Source: Desulfurobacterium atlanticum
Lineage (GTDB): Bacteria; Aquificota; Aquificia; Desulfurobacteriales; Desulfurobacteriaceae
DNA: 64,000 nt
Assembly: GCF_900188395.1 (NCBI RefSeq)
Contig: NZ_FZOB01000003.1
Span: forward strand, 124,001-188,000
Direction: 5' to 3'
The translations under genes were made by a program, and so were the position numbers. The notes under the pieces were generated by a model that searched no databases, had not been told where the DNA came from, and saw only the letters and a list, made by a program, of their open reading frames with translations. Of the stretch, positions 43,175 through 52,451 are shown in pieces. The first letter of the stretch is position 1. Each line of letters opens with the position of its first letter.

Positions 43175-44470
43175 ATGGCTCAGAGGGCGATTAGAGAGTA
43201 TGATGCCAAAAGAATGCTTTTTAACCACTGGTCTGAATACTTTGATGGAGATTTTAAGTATGACTTTAAATCTGTTTTAATTACTCCAGAGACAGACCTT
43301 GATAAACTTCCAGAACACCATCCGTGGCTTTTACACATGCCTCTTGTTGCAAAACCTGACATGCTTTTTGGTAAAAGGGGTAAGCTTGGTCTTGTTCTTT
43401 ATAAAAAGGAGAAACCGGGAGATGTTACATGGGAAGATGTAAAGAAATGGATAAAGGAAAAAATGTCTGAACCGGTAACAATTAAAGGACAGACAGGTTA
43501 TCTTACCCATTTTATTGTTGAACCTTTTATTCCTCACGATGAAGAGTATTACATAGCTATGACTATGGAAAGGGAAGGAGACAAGATATTTATGTCTGCC
43601 CATGGTGGTATAGATGTTGAAGAAAACTGGGATAAAGTTGTTGAAGTCTTCATTCCCGCTCTTGCGACAGATGATGAAATTAAAAAGCTTATAAGAGAGA
43701 ATGTACCTGCTGATATAAAAGATAAAGATAAATATGCAAACTTTGTTGAAAAACTTTACAACTTCTTTAGAGACCTACACTTCACATATCTTGAAATCAA
43801 CCCCCTTGCAATGACGGGAACTCAGGTATATCCGCTTGATTTTGTTGCAAGACTTGATGACACAGCTCAATTTGTTGCAGGAAGAAAGTGGGGAGATATT
43901 GAGTTTCCGGCAGGATTTGGTGGAGAGCTCAGCCCTGAAGAAAAGTATATTAAAGAGATGGATGAGAAATCCGGTGCATCTTTAAAACTTACAATTTTAA
44001 ATCCTGAAGGAAGAATCTGGACCCTTGTTGCTGGTGGTGGAGCGTCTGTTGTTTATGCTGATACCATTGCTGACCTTGGATATGTTAATGAGCTCGCAAA
44101 CTACGGTGAGTATTCTGGTAACCCTTCAAGAACAGAAACAAGGGAATATGTTAAGACCGTATTTGACCTTATGACAAGAAACAAGCATCCAGAAGGAAAG
44201 CCGAAGATTCTTATTATCGGTGGTGCTATTGCTAACTTTACAGATGTTGCTAAAACATTTGCCGGGATAATTGATGCTATGCAGGAGTATGCGGATAAGC
44301 TAAGAGATGTTGGTGTTAGAATCTATGTAAGACGCGGTGGTCCAAACTATGAGCTTGGACTAAAGCAGATTAAAGAAGCTGCTGAGAAATTAGGCCTTCC
44401 GATAGAGGTTTATGGACCAGAAACTCATATCACAGCCATTGTTAGTAAAGCATTAACAGACAATAAGTAA
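43175..44470 (+). CDS. aclB: ATP-citrate lyase, ATP-grasp (beta) subunit
   Basis: A 431-residue subunit matching the N-terminal part of animal ATP-citrate lyase. It contains the ATP-grasp region YDAKRMLFNHW, THFIVEPFIPHDEEYYIA and the metal-binding LEINPLAM. The C-terminal part has the citrate/phosphate region ASVVYADTI and GEYSGNPSRTET. With AclA it cleaves citrate to acetyl-CoA and oxaloacetate, the key step of the reductive TCA cycle. GGAGGAAAC precedes the ATG; aclA follows 19 bases later. Confidence 0.96.
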   Translation: MAQRAIREYDAKRMLFNHWSEYFDGDFKYDFKSVLITPETDLDKLPEHHPWLLHMPLVAKPDMLFGKRGKLGLVLYKKEKPGDVTWEDVKKWIKEKMSEPVTIKGQTGYLTHFIVEPFIPHDEEYYIAMTMEREGDKIFMSAHGGIDVEENWDKVVEVFIPALATDDEIKKLIRENVPADIKDKDKYANFVEKLYNFFRDLHFTYLEINPLAMTGTQVYPLDFVARLDDTAQFVAGRKWGDIEFPAGFGGELSPEEKYIKEMDEKSGASLKLTILNPEGRIWTLVAGGGASVVYADTIADLGYVNELANYGEYSGNPSRTETREYVKTVFDLMTRNKHPEGKPKILIIGGAIANFTDVAKTFAGIIDAMQEYADKLRDVGVRIYVRRGGPNYELGLKQIKEAAEKLGLPIEVYGPETHITAIVSKALTDNK

Positions 44471-44489
44471 CTTTAAAGGAGGGAATAGA

Positions 44490-46340
44490 ATGGCAAAGCC
44501 TGATTACATTCTTTTTGATAGAGACACAAAAGCTATTTTCTGGAACTTAAACAGAAATGCGATTCAGAGGATGCTTGATTACGATTTTCTTGTTGGTAGG
44601 AGTCCAAGTATCACAGCTATAGTAGCTCCAACACAGAACAGGAAATTTGAAAAGTTTTTCCACGGCACAAAAGAGATTATGATTCCTATTTATAAATCAA
44701 CAACAGAAGCTGCTCAGGCTCATCCGGAAGCTGATGTTCTTGTAAACTTTGCTTCATTTAGAACAGCCTACAATGTGACAATAGAAGCCATCAATATTCC
44801 TACAATAAGAACAATAGCCATCACTGCAGAGGGTATTCCTGAAAGATTTGCAAGGGATATGGCTCTCAAGGCAAGAAAGGCAGGTAAAGTTATTATAGGA
44901 CCTGCTACTGTTGGTGGTATAGCAGCTGGAGCATTTAGAATAGGTAATGCAGGTGGAACTATCGAAAATATTGTTAAATCAAAGCTTCACAGACCTGGTT
45001 CTGTTGGTCTTGTAACCCGTTCAGGCGGTCTTTTCAATGAGCTTTCAAATGTTATAGCAAGGAATGCTGACGGTATAGTTGAAGGAATTGCAATCGGTGG
45101 AGATAGATTCCCGGGCTCTGACTTCCTTGATCATCTTATAAGATTCCAGAAAAACCCACAGGTTAAGTTTATGATTATGCTTGGTGAGCTTGGTGGTGAT
45201 CTTGAGTACAGGGTTGTTGAAGCATTAAAAGATGGAATTATCACAAAACCTCTTATTGCATGGTGTATAGGTACAATATCAAAGCACTTTGCCGGAGAAG
45301 TTCAGTTTGGTCATGCTGGTGCTAAAGCCGGTGCTGATATGGAAACAGCTGATGCTAAAAATGCTGCTCTTCGTGCTGCTGGTGCACTTGTTCCAAACTC
45401 TTTTGATGAGTTTCCAGAGCTTATTAAAGGAGTTTATGAAGATCTTAAAGCTAAAGGTCTTATCGGGGAAATTGAAGAGCCTGAGATTCCTGAAATTCCT
45501 GAAGATTATGCGAAACTTGTTAAAGCTGGAAAGGTTAGAAAGCCGACAAACTTTATCTGTACAATTTCAGATGATAGAGGCGAGGAAGCTACATACTGTG
45601 GTGTACCTATAAGTGAAGTTGTAGAAAGAGATTTCTCCATTGCTGATGTTATAGGTCTTCTTTGGTTTAAGAAGAAGTTTCCGCAGTGGGCTTCCAAATT
45701 TATAGATATGGTTATTAAAGTTGTTGCTGATCATGGTCCCTGTGTTTCCGGTGCTCACAACGCTAAAGTAACTGCAAGGGCTGGTAAGGATTTAATGTCA
45801 GCACTTGCTACAGGTATTTTGACAATAGGACCAAGGTTTGGTGGTGCTATTGATGGTGCTGCTAAATACTTTAAGTTTGCAAAAGAGCAGGGAATGGATC
45901 CGTTTGAGTTTGTTGATTACATGAAAAATGTTGAAAAGATACCTATTCCAGGTATCGGACACAGAATTAAATCAACAAAGAACCCTGATAAAAGGGTAGA
46001 GCTCCTTAAAAACTTTGCAAAAGAGAATTTCCCATCAACTGAACTTCTTGATTATGCTCTTGAGGTTGAGAAGGTTACCACATCTAAAAAAGAGAATCTC
46101 ATTCTTAACGTTGATGGAACAATAGGTGTTCTTCTTGTTGATATGTTCAGGAATCTTGGATATTCAGATTCTGAAATAGATGAGCTTATTAATGCTGGTG
46201 CTTTCAACGCTTTCTTCGTTCTTGGAAGGTCTATCGGGTTTATAGGTCATATTCTTGATGAGAAAAGGCTTGCAATGCCTCTTTACAGACATCCTATGGA
46301 TGATGTTCTTTACGATGTTAAAAGACCTGAAGGATTATAA
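44490..46340 (+). CDS. aclA: ATP-citrate lyase, catalytic (alpha) subunit
   Basis: A 616-residue subunit with a CoA-binding/succinyl-CoA synthetase-like part. It includes IGPATVGGIAAGAFRIGN, SGGLFNELSN, the phosphohistidine site FGHAGA at His275, and a C-terminal citrate-synthase-like domain (about 380-616) with GPCVSGAHNAKVTARAGKD and GIGHRIKS. Length agrees with the Chlorobium-type large subunit. A strong terminator follows. Presence of aclBA marks the organism as an rTCA autotroph. Confidence 0.96.
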   Translation: MAKPDYILFDRDTKAIFWNLNRNAIQRMLDYDFLVGRSPSITAIVAPTQNRKFEKFFHGTKEIMIPIYKSTTEAAQAHPEADVLVNFASFRTAYNVTIEAINIPTIRTIAITAEGIPERFARDMALKARKAGKVIIGPATVGGIAAGAFRIGNAGGTIENIVKSKLHRPGSVGLVTRSGGLFNELSNVIARNADGIVEGIAIGGDRFPGSDFLDHLIRFQKNPQVKFMIMLGELGGDLEYRVVEALKDGIITKPLIAWCIGTISKHFAGEVQFGHAGAKAGADMETADAKNAALRAAGALVPNSFDEFPELIKGVYEDLKAKGLIGEIEEPEIPEIPEDYAKLVKAGKVRKPTNFICTISDDRGEEATYCGVPISEVVERDFSIADVIGLLWFKKKFPQWASKFIDMVIKVVADHGPCVSGAHNAKVTARAGKDLMSALATGILTIGPRFGGAIDGAAKYFKFAKEQGMDPFEFVDYMKNVEKIPIPGIGHRIKSTKNPDKRVELLKNFAKENFPSTELLDYALEVEKVTTSKKENLILNVDGTIGVLLVDMFRNLGYSDSEIDELINAGAFNAFFVLGRSIGFIGHILDEKRLAMPLYRHPMDDVLYDVKRPEGL

Positions 46341-46370
46341 AATTTGTTCTTTGTTGACTTTAGAAGATGA

Positions 46371-46397
46371 AAGGGGGCTGTAAAGCCCCCTTTTTTT
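46371..46397 (+). terminator. Terminator after aclA
   Basis: A perfect 9-base stem AAGGGGGCT/AGCCCCCTT with a 4-base loop is followed by a run of T residues. Confidence 0.92.
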
Positions 46398-46496
46398 ATT
46401 TATCAAAAATTTAAAGAAAAAGTTAATGGAAATTTTTGTTTATTTTGCCCCTTGGCACTTTACTAATCAAAAACTTACATTTTAATTGAAAATTAC

Positions 46497-46524
46497 TTGC
46501 AATTACCTCATATTGATATATATT
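46497..46524 (+). promoter_or_regulatory. Promoter of the peroxiredoxin gene
   Basis: TTGCAA and TATATT are separated by 16 bases, about 42 bases before the ATG. The 46398-46496 stretch holds no gene. Confidence 0.45.
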
Positions 46525-46565
46525 TATATACGACGAAAAAAAATAACAACCGAAAGGAGGTTGAA

Positions 46566-47228
46566 ATGGAAGAAAGAAAGGGAATGCCACTTCTTGGTGA
46601 TAAGTTTCCTGAGCTTGAAGTTGTTACAACACATGGTCCTATGAAGTTGCCAGAAGCTTTTAAAGGTAAGTGGTTTGTACTTTTTAGCCATCCAGCTGAC
46701 TTTACACCAGTTTGTACAACTGAGTTTGTGGCTTTTCAAAAGAAAATGGATGAGTTTAAAAAGCTTAACTGTGAACTTATAGGTCTTAGTATTGACCAGG
46801 TTTTCTCTCACATCAAGTGGGAAGAGTGGATTGAAGAAAAGCTTGGAGTTAAGATTGAATTTCCAATAATTGCTGATAATGTGGGAAATGTGTCAAAAGA
46901 GCTCGGGCTTATCCATCCGGGTAAAGGTTCAACAACTGTAAGGGCTGTGTTTATCGTTGATCCAGAGGGTGTTATAAGACTTATTATCTACTATCCACAG
47001 GAGTTTGGAAGAAATATAGATGAGATCGTAAGGGCTGTTAAGGGACTTCAGGTTTCTGATGCAAATGGTGTTGCTCTTCCGGCAAACTGGCCAAATAACG
47101 ATCTTATCGGCGATAAAGTTATAGTTCCACCAGCAACTGATGTTAAGACTGCAAAAGAGAGACTTGAGCAGGCAGAAAAGGGTGAAATTGAGTGCTTTGA
47201 CTGGTGGCTATGTTGCAAAAAGTTATAA
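46566..47228 (+). CDS. Peroxiredoxin, archaeal-type Prx6 group
   Basis: A 220-residue thiol peroxidase that reduces hydrogen peroxide and organic peroxides. The peroxidatic cysteine is C50 in [13 protein letters not shown], followed by the family regions [13 protein letters not shown] and [13 protein letters not shown]. Extra C-terminal cysteines at 210, 216 and 217 ([12 protein letters not shown]) match the arrangement in archaeal decameric enzymes. AAAGGAGGT selects the ATG at 46566. Likely protects oxygen-sensitive enzymes such as CODH. Confidence 0.93.
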   Translation: MEERKGMPLLGDKFPELEVVTTHGPMKLPEAFKGKWFVLFSHPADFTPVCTTEFVAFQKKMDEFKKLNCELIGLSIDQVFSHIKWEEWIEEKLGVKIEFPIIADNVGNVSKELGLIHPGKGSTTVRAVFIVDPEGVIRLIIYYPQEFGRNIDEIVRAVKGLQVSDANGVALPANWPNNDLIGDKVIVPPATDVKTAKERLEQAEKGEIECFDWWLCCKKL

Positions 47229-47241
47229 ATAAAAATTGATA

Positions 47242-47261
47242 AGGGGGATTAATCTCCCCCT
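47242..47261. terminator. Bidirectional hairpin between peroxiredoxin and rfaE1
   Basis: A 7-base stem AGGGGGA/TCCCCCT lies between two converging genes and overlaps the last codons of rfaE1. On the minus strand it is followed by TTATCAATTTTTATTT. Confidence 0.6.
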
Positions 47262-48208
47262 ATTTCGTTTAACAGTTCTTCAGGTGTAACAACGGCTGTT
47301 CCAAGTTTCCCTACAACAATTCCCCCTGCGATGTTTGCAATCTCTGTTGCTTCTTTAACCGTTGCTCCGGCAGTTAGTGAAAGAGTAAATACACTTATAA
47401 CTGTATCTCCTGCTCCTGTAACGTCAAATACCTGCTTTGCTTTTGCAGGTACGTGGTATTTAACATCTTTTCCTATAAGGCTCATTCCTTTTTCACTGCG
47501 GGTTATAAGTGCGTAATTGCATTTAAATTTTTCTATTATGAGTTTGCCGGCTTCTTCACTGTCTTTATCTGTTTCTGGATATATACCGACTGCCTGACAG
47601 GTTTCTTTTTTATTTGGTGTCATTGCTGTGATATTTCTGTATATTGGAAAGTTTCTCTCTTTAGGGTCAAGAGTTATTGGTATATCCTGTTTTTTCACTT
47701 TTTCTGTATATTTAAAAAGTTCTTCTGTTATAACACCTTTACCGTAATCTGAGATTATTATTCCGTCAAAGTTTTCAAAATTATCTAAAAAAGTTTCTAT
47801 CACCTTTTTTAATGTGCTGCCTGTAAGGTACTCTTTTGATTCCCAGTCAACCCTTAAAAGTTGTTGTGCTCCAGCTATTATTCTCGTTTTAACCGTTGTA
47901 GGTCTATTAAAATCTTCTATTATGAACGAAGTATCTACTTTGTTACTTTTAAGAAGATTTTTTAAAATAGAACCTCTATCATCATCACCAACCACTCCAA
48001 GCATTGCTACTTCTGCACCAAGAGAAACTAAGTTGGCTGCTACGTTTGCCGCTCCCCCCGGTTTTATGTCTGTTTTTGCTGCTTCTACAACGGGGACAGG
48101 TGCTTCGGGAGATATTCTTTCAACTTTTCCAAAAATATATTCATCTATCATAAGGTCGCCGATAACAAGAATTTTTTTATTTTGAAAATTTTTTATTATT
48201 TTTTTCAT
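47249..48208 (-). CDS. rfaE1: Heptose-7-phosphate kinase
   Basis: A 319-residue PfkB-family sugar kinase matching the first domain of HldE. It phosphorylates D-glycero-D-manno-heptose-7-phosphate for lipopolysaccharide core synthesis. Signatures are IGDLMIDEYIFGKVERISPE, KPGGAANVAANL and the C-terminal DVTGAGDTVISVF with catalytic aspartate. The adenylyltransferase domain is missing, so it is the monofunctional form. The ATG at 48208 follows GGAGG; a longer frame through the tRNA-Leu region was rejected. Confidence 0.9.
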   Translation of the reverse strand: MKKIIKNFQNKKILVIGDLMIDEYIFGKVERISPEAPVPVVEAAKTDIKPGGAANVAANLVSLGAEVAMLGVVGDDDRGSILKNLLKSNKVDTSFIIEDFNRPTTVKTRIIAGAQQLLRVDWESKEYLTGSTLKKVIETFLDNFENFDGIIISDYGKGVITEELFKYTEKVKKQDIPITLDPKERNFPIYRNITAMTPNKKETCQAVGIYPETDKDSEEAGKLIIEKFKCNYALITRSEKGMSLIGKDVKYHVPAKAKQVFDVTGAGDTVISVFTLSLTAGATVKEATEIANIAGGIVVGKLGTAVVTPEELLNEIGGD

Positions 48209-48277
48209 TGAACCTCCGCAAAGAAGTGATAGGAGAATGATACCAGATAGATGACTGATTTGCGGAGAGAAATCTGA

Positions 48278-48364
48278 TGGTGCGGGAGGCGGGATTTGAA
48301 CCCGCACGCCCGTAAGGGCACTGCCCCCTCAAGACAGCGCGTCTGCCGATTCCGCCACTCCCGC
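48278..48364 (-). tRNA. tRNA-Leu (anticodon GAG)
   Basis: An 87-base class II tRNA: acceptor GCGGGAG with CTCCCGC, anticodon loop CTTGAGG giving GAG, a long variable arm (TGCCCTTACGGGCG), T arm CGGGTTCAAATCCCG, discriminator A and encoded CCA. Confidence 0.96.
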
Positions 48365-48407
48365 AGAACCTGCGTAGCAACTAATATAGGCTTACGATTC
48401 TCCTGTG

Positions 48408-49550
48408 TCAAGGAGTATCTATCAAATTTTCAACAATAATTCTTATATCTTTTTCTGCAGGTATTCTTGGAAGGTTTCCCATAAGGAATCTTTTTGCCAT
48501 GGCAAGGGAAACAAAGTTTCCTATATCACTCTCTGAAACGCCGAAAGAGCGTAAACTTTCAGGTTTTCCAAGGAATTTCAAAAAGCTTTCGATTTCTGAT
48601 AAAACAGTTTCAAAATTTTCTGTTTTAAAACCGAAAGCTTTACCGATTTCAACAATCTCTCTTTCGGCTGCCAGTCCGTAAAATTTTAAGACAGGAACAA
48701 GAAACATGGCGATTGCAAGTCCGTGAGGAACATCGTACATAACTCCTAAAATGTGTGCAAGGGTGTGAACGAGTCCTGCACCAGCATCAGTTATCGCCAT
48801 TCCACCAAAGAGACTGCCAAGCATTACCTTCTCTCTTGCTTCTATATCTTTTGGATTTCCGTATGCACGGGGAAGATACTGACCGATAAGTTTTATTCCT
48901 TCAAGTGAATAAAGTTTTGATATGGGTGTTGCTCTTTTTGAAACGAACGCTTCTATACAGTGGCTTAAAGCGTCTATTCCGGTGTTTGCTGTAACGTGTT
49001 GTGGCATTGTTACTGTTAGTTCAGGGTCATCGATGGAAAGAACAGGAAATATGTAACTGCTTATTATAGGTGCTTTTTTCCACTCTTTTTTGTTTGTTAA
49101 AACTGCGTAAGGAGTAACTTCTGAACCTGAGCCTGATGTTGTTGGAACTGCAACGATTGGTACGGTGGGGTTTTTGAAGCATTCAGGTACCCCTATAAAC
49201 TCTTCTATCTCTCCTTCATTTTTCAGTGCTCCTGCTACGACTTTTGCAAGGTCAAGGACGCTTCCTCCTCCTATTGCAATAATGGCGGTAGGATTGAACT
49301 GTTGAAGTTTGCTTTTAAACTCTTTGGCTGTTTCTACAGAAGGGTCCTGCGGTACACCGCTGAAAACCTCTACAGTTTCAAACTGCTTTTTTAAGTAGTC
49401 AATGTACCCGTTCTTTATGGCGGATTTTCCGCAAATGATGGCAATTTTATCTGTATCAATTTTTAGCTGTTCTATCTCCTCTTTAATTTTTAAAAACGTT
49501 TTTCTTCCGAAAACGGTTTTTGTAGGCATAAAATGTTTAAATACTTTCAT
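48408..49550 (-). CDS. Iron-containing alcohol dehydrogenase
   Basis: A 380-residue type III (Fe) alcohol dehydrogenase. The nucleotide region IAIGGGSVLDLAK and PTTSGSGSEVTPYAV are followed by metal-binding histidines in TGIDALSHCIEAF, LVHTLAHILG and DVPHGLA. NAD(P)-dependent alcohol/aldehyde conversion is expected; the substrate is not predictable. AAGGGGAG precedes the ATG. Confidence 0.92.
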   Translation of the reverse strand: MKVFKHFMPTKTVFGRKTFLKIKEEIEQLKIDTDKIAIICGKSAIKNGYIDYLKKQFETVEVFSGVPQDPSVETAKEFKSKLQQFNPTAIIAIGGGSVLDLAKVVAGALKNEGEIEEFIGVPECFKNPTVPIVAVPTTSGSGSEVTPYAVLTNKKEWKKAPIISSYIFPVLSIDDPELTVTMPQHVTANTGIDALSHCIEAFVSKRATPISKLYSLEGIKLIGQYLPRAYGNPKDIEAREKVMLGSLFGGMAITDAGAGLVHTLAHILGVMYDVPHGLAIAMFLVPVLKFYGLAAEREIVEIGKAFGFKTENFETVLSEIESFLKFLGKPESLRSFGVSESDIGNFVSLAMAKRFLMGNLPRIPAEKDIRIIVENLIDTP

Positions 49551-49562
49551 TTTTCTCCCCTT

Positions 49563-50168
49563 TTATCCTTTTAACAGTTCGTATGTTCCAAGAAAAATCA
49601 GGACAAAATTTGCAATTACGGTTATCTCTTTTTCAAAGCTCTGAAGCTTTGGTAATACCCTTTTGTTTCCAAATATAAGTGCTACAACGTTCCACATGAC
49701 AAAACTTGTTATTACTATTTCAAAGCCGAATAAAAATTTTACTGGAATAGATGTTTCTGGAGGTATAAGCTGGGTAAAAACTCCAAGTAAAATCAAGGGA
49801 AGTTTAGGGTTTAAAATGTTGCAGAAAAATCCCTCTTTTATGCTGTTAAACTGCTTTTCTGTTTTTTCTATTTTTATCCCTGAAGCTTTTTTTATACTTA
49901 AAAGTCCTGAAATGCCTATATAGATGATGTATAGTGCTCCTATAGTTTTTACGATTTTAAAAAGCAGCGGGTTTTGTGAAAGTATGGCTATCCCAAGGAT
50001 GGCTGTGGTTGTGTGGATGGTAAGTCCTGCAGTTATTCCAAGGTTTGTAGAAAATCCCTCTTTAAAGCCTCCGTTTATGGTGTTTCTTAAAACGAGGACA
50101 AAATCTGGCCCCGGTGTAAGAAGAAGAAGAGTCCAGATTACGAACAAAGATATGGCCGTTTCTATCAT
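49563..50168 (-). CDS. LysE/RhtB-type amino acid exporter
   Basis: A 201-residue inner-membrane protein with about six helices and the family start LTPGPDFVLVLRNTINGG, with INPKLPLI-like ILNPKLPL further on. Exports amino acids or related compounds; the substrate is unknown. It overlaps the upstream HAD gene by 4 bases (ATGA). Confidence 0.9.
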   Translation of the reverse strand: MIETAISLFVIWTLLLLTPGPDFVLVLRNTINGGFKEGFSTNLGITAGLTIHTTTAILGIAILSQNPLLFKIVKTIGALYIIYIGISGLLSIKKASGIKIEKTEKQFNSIKEGFFCNILNPKLPLILLGVFTQLIPPETSIPVKFLFGFEIVITSFVMWNVVALIFGNKRVLPKLQSFEKEITVIANFVLIFLGTYELLKG

Positions 50169-50968
50169 TCGTTTGCCTCTATGAGCTTTTCACACTCGCC
50201 TATATTGTTGAATATAAAGTCAGGTCTTAAATGCGGTTCTATTGTTTCAAGAATATCGGGACTTTTGTACTTTCCTGAAAGAACAAAAACTGTTTTAAAT
50301 CCAACTGCTTTTTTCCCTCCTGCAAGGTCTGAGAAGGGGTCATCGCTTACCATAAACACATTTTCCGGATTTTTAATCCCGAGCATTTCAAATGCTTTAT
50401 CAAAGTATAGCTTTGACGGTTTTCCAAAAGATGTGATATTACAGTTTCCTGCATAAGAAAGACAGGTGGCTATTGCACCGACACTGGGGCTTACAAGACC
50501 GTCTTTATCAAGGATTATTCTGTTCATGTGGTATGAGAAAAGTTTTGCTTTGTTTATTACAAGTGCTGATGTTGCTGTTTTTAACTTTTTAAAATCTACT
50601 GCTTTATCCCTGCCAACAACTACTGCATCAACCTTGTAGTCATCTTCAACAGCTATTCCGTTTTCTATGAAGAATTCTTTTATTTTTTCTGTTCCAAGAA
50701 AATAGATAGACTTTATATTTTCCTTTTTCAGAATTTCTACCGCCATAAATGAAGGAGACAGTAGTTTTCCCTCGTTCACATTAAATCCTTTATTTTTAAG
50801 TATATTTATAAGTTCATAAGGTTTTTCTGTTGAATTGTTTGTAGCAACTATCCACGGAATCCCAAGTTTGTCAAGTTTTTCCGTAAAATCAAGAGCTTCG
50901 GGAAAAGGAGTATAGGATTTATCTTTAACAAGTGTGCCTTCAAGGTCAAGGAGAAAACCGATTTGCAT
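50165..50968 (-). CDS. HAD-superfamily phosphatase, NagD-like (class IIA)
   Basis: A 267-residue HAD-IIA phosphatase. Motif I is DLEGTL, with Glu where the second Asp of DxD usually stands. It has the squiggle region VATNNST, cap domain, motif III lysine in FGKPSKLYFDKA, and motif IV VSDDPFSDLAGGKKAVG. The substrate could be a sugar phosphate or nucleotide. GGAGGAG precedes the ATG. Confidence 0.85.
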   Translation of the reverse strand: MQIGFLLDLEGTLVKDKSYTPFPEALDFTEKLDKLGIPWIVATNNSTEKPYELINILKNKGFNVNEGKLLSPSFMAVEILKKENIKSIYFLGTEKIKEFFIENGIAVEDDYKVDAVVVGRDKAVDFKKLKTATSALVINKAKLFSYHMNRIILDKDGLVSPSVGAIATCLSYAGNCNITSFGKPSKLYFDKAFEMLGIKNPENVFMVSDDPFSDLAGGKKAVGFKTVFVLSGKYKSPDILETIEPHLRPDFIFNNIGECEKLIEANE

Positions 50969-50982
50969 AAACTCCTCCGTTG

Positions 50983-51477
50983 TTAATAGTCCTCTATTAA
51001 CTTTATTCTTTCTTCGGGGGTTATAATCTGTGTTATTTTTATTCCATACTGGTCTTCAACTATATAAAGCTCTCCTTTAGCAATAAGTTTTCCGTTTACT
51101 TTTATGTCAACAGGTTCACTTATATATCTGTCAAGTTCAACGATACTGTTAGGGTGAAGGTTAAGAATCTCTTCTAGTTTCATCTCTGTGCTGCCTATTT
51201 CAACCGATATTTCTACAGGGATGTCTGCAAGCAGTTCCATCTTTTCAAGTTCAGGACAGGCTACTGCCTGACTGCTTTTTTCCTCTTCAAACGCTTTTGA
51301 CCAATCATCCATAATGTCAGCAGGAGTTTCTTCTTCATTTCCTTTTTCTTCAGGTTTATTCTCTTCCTGCTGGTTTAAAGCCTGCTCCCATTCTTTTGCA
51401 AGTTCTTCTTGTGAAGGTTCACTGCTGTTTATCTCTTGATTTTCCTGATTCTGTTGGTTTTGATCTTTCTCTGCCAT
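50983..51477 (-). CDS. fliN: Flagellar motor switch protein FliN
   Basis: A 164-residue FliN. The C-terminal SpoA domain (about 85-160) has LADIPVEISVEIGSTEMKLEEIL and VDIKVNGKLIAKGELYIVED (each across sub-motifs). A long acidic and glutamine-rich N-terminal extension (1-80) is unlike the short E. coli form. The ATG at 51477 follows GAGGGAC. It overlaps the fliM 3' end by 59 bases, which is long. Confidence 0.92.
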   Translation of the reverse strand: MAEKDQNQQNQENQEINSSEPSQEELAKEWEQALNQQEENKPEEKGNEEETPADIMDDWSKAFEEEKSSQAVACPELEKMELLADIPVEISVEIGSTEMKLEEILNLHPNSIVELDRYISEPVDIKVNGKLIAKGELYIVEDQYGIKITQIITPEERIKLIEDY

Positions 51478-52435
51478 TATCGTCCCTCTCAAAAGCTATC
51501 TCTTTTATAAGAGCTGCATATTTATCTCTCATTTTACCCATTTTTGCTTTAAATTTTGGTTTGTCTTCAACATAAACAAGTAGCAGGTCGTCCTTTCTTG
51601 TTGAAAGCTGTATCTCATCACCAACTTTCCAGTTTATAAGGTCTTTGACTTTTATTCTTTTTCTTTCAAGTTCAAGGTGTATTGAAAGATTTAGATGTTC
51701 AATTTTTTTGATAAGTTCTTTGTCCCATATAGGGTCTTTTTTTGTAAATCCTGTTTCTGAAAATATCATCTCTTTTATAGGAAGGAATAGATCTTGAGGA
51801 AAGCAGAAGAAAAATGGAGCTTCATATCCTTCAATATCCATATTACATTGAACAACTATAACTTTATCGTTTGGTGAAACTATTCGTGCAAGAGTGGGAT
51901 TTAATTCTATAGATTTCAATTTTACTTCTACAGGGTAAAAGCCTTTCCATATATCTTCAAATGAAGATAGGGCGATTTCAACAAAGTCGCTTATGATTCT
52001 TGTTTCAAGCCTTGTAAAATCCCTCCCTTCCACTTTAAACGGTTTTGCTGGGCCGCCAAACATAACACTTATAATTACAAAAACAAGTCTTGAGTCAAGA
52101 ACGAAAAGGAAGTTTTCTTTTAATGGTTTCATGGAGACAATGCTGTAACTTGATGGAAGTGGGATTTTGGACATGAAATTTTCAAATTTGGTTATATAAA
52201 TACTGTCTTTATTTACCATTGAAATTCTTGGCACCAACCCTCTTATTCTTTCACTAAACACCTTTATCCATCTTTCAAAAATTATTTCAAGACCGGGAAT
52301 GTCTCCCTTTTTTATATGTTCCAGCTCAGAAAAATCAAAAGGCCTTATCTTTTCTTCCTGCGTCTTAGTTTCTGTACTTTTGTCTTCTCCAAGTAAAGCA
52401 TCTATTTCATCTTGAGAAAGAAAATCTTCTGCCAC
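51419..52435 (-). CDS. fliM: Flagellar motor switch protein FliM
   Basis: A 338-residue FliM. The N-terminal LSQDEIDALLG is the CheY-P binding peptide. The middle domain (about 50-230) and C-terminal SpoA domain (about 245-320, VKDLINWKVGDEIQL) are complete. The last 20 residues are polar and basic and are encoded in the stretch shared with fliN. It lies 16 bases after fliG. Confidence 0.94.
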   Translation of the reverse strand: MAEDFLSQDEIDALLGEDKSTETKTQEEKIRPFDFSELEHIKKGDIPGLEIIFERWIKVFSERIRGLVPRISMVNKDSIYITKFENFMSKIPLPSSYSIVSMKPLKENFLFVLDSRLVFVIISVMFGGPAKPFKVEGRDFTRLETRIISDFVEIALSSFEDIWKGFYPVEVKLKSIELNPTLARIVSPNDKVIVVQCNMDIEGYEAPFFFCFPQDLFLPIKEMIFSETGFTKKDPIWDKELIKKIEHLNLSIHLELERKRIKVKDLINWKVGDEIQLSTRKDDLLLVYVEDKPKFKAKMGKMRDKYAALIKEIAFERDDNGRERSKPTESGKSRDKQQ

Positions 52436-52451
52436 ATTTCCTCCGTTCTAC

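Noticed and set aside
46446-46466. TTGGCACTTTACTAATC upstream of the peroxiredoxin as a sigma-54 promoter
   Set aside because: The -24 element is good but no TTGC-like -12 element follows at the right distance.
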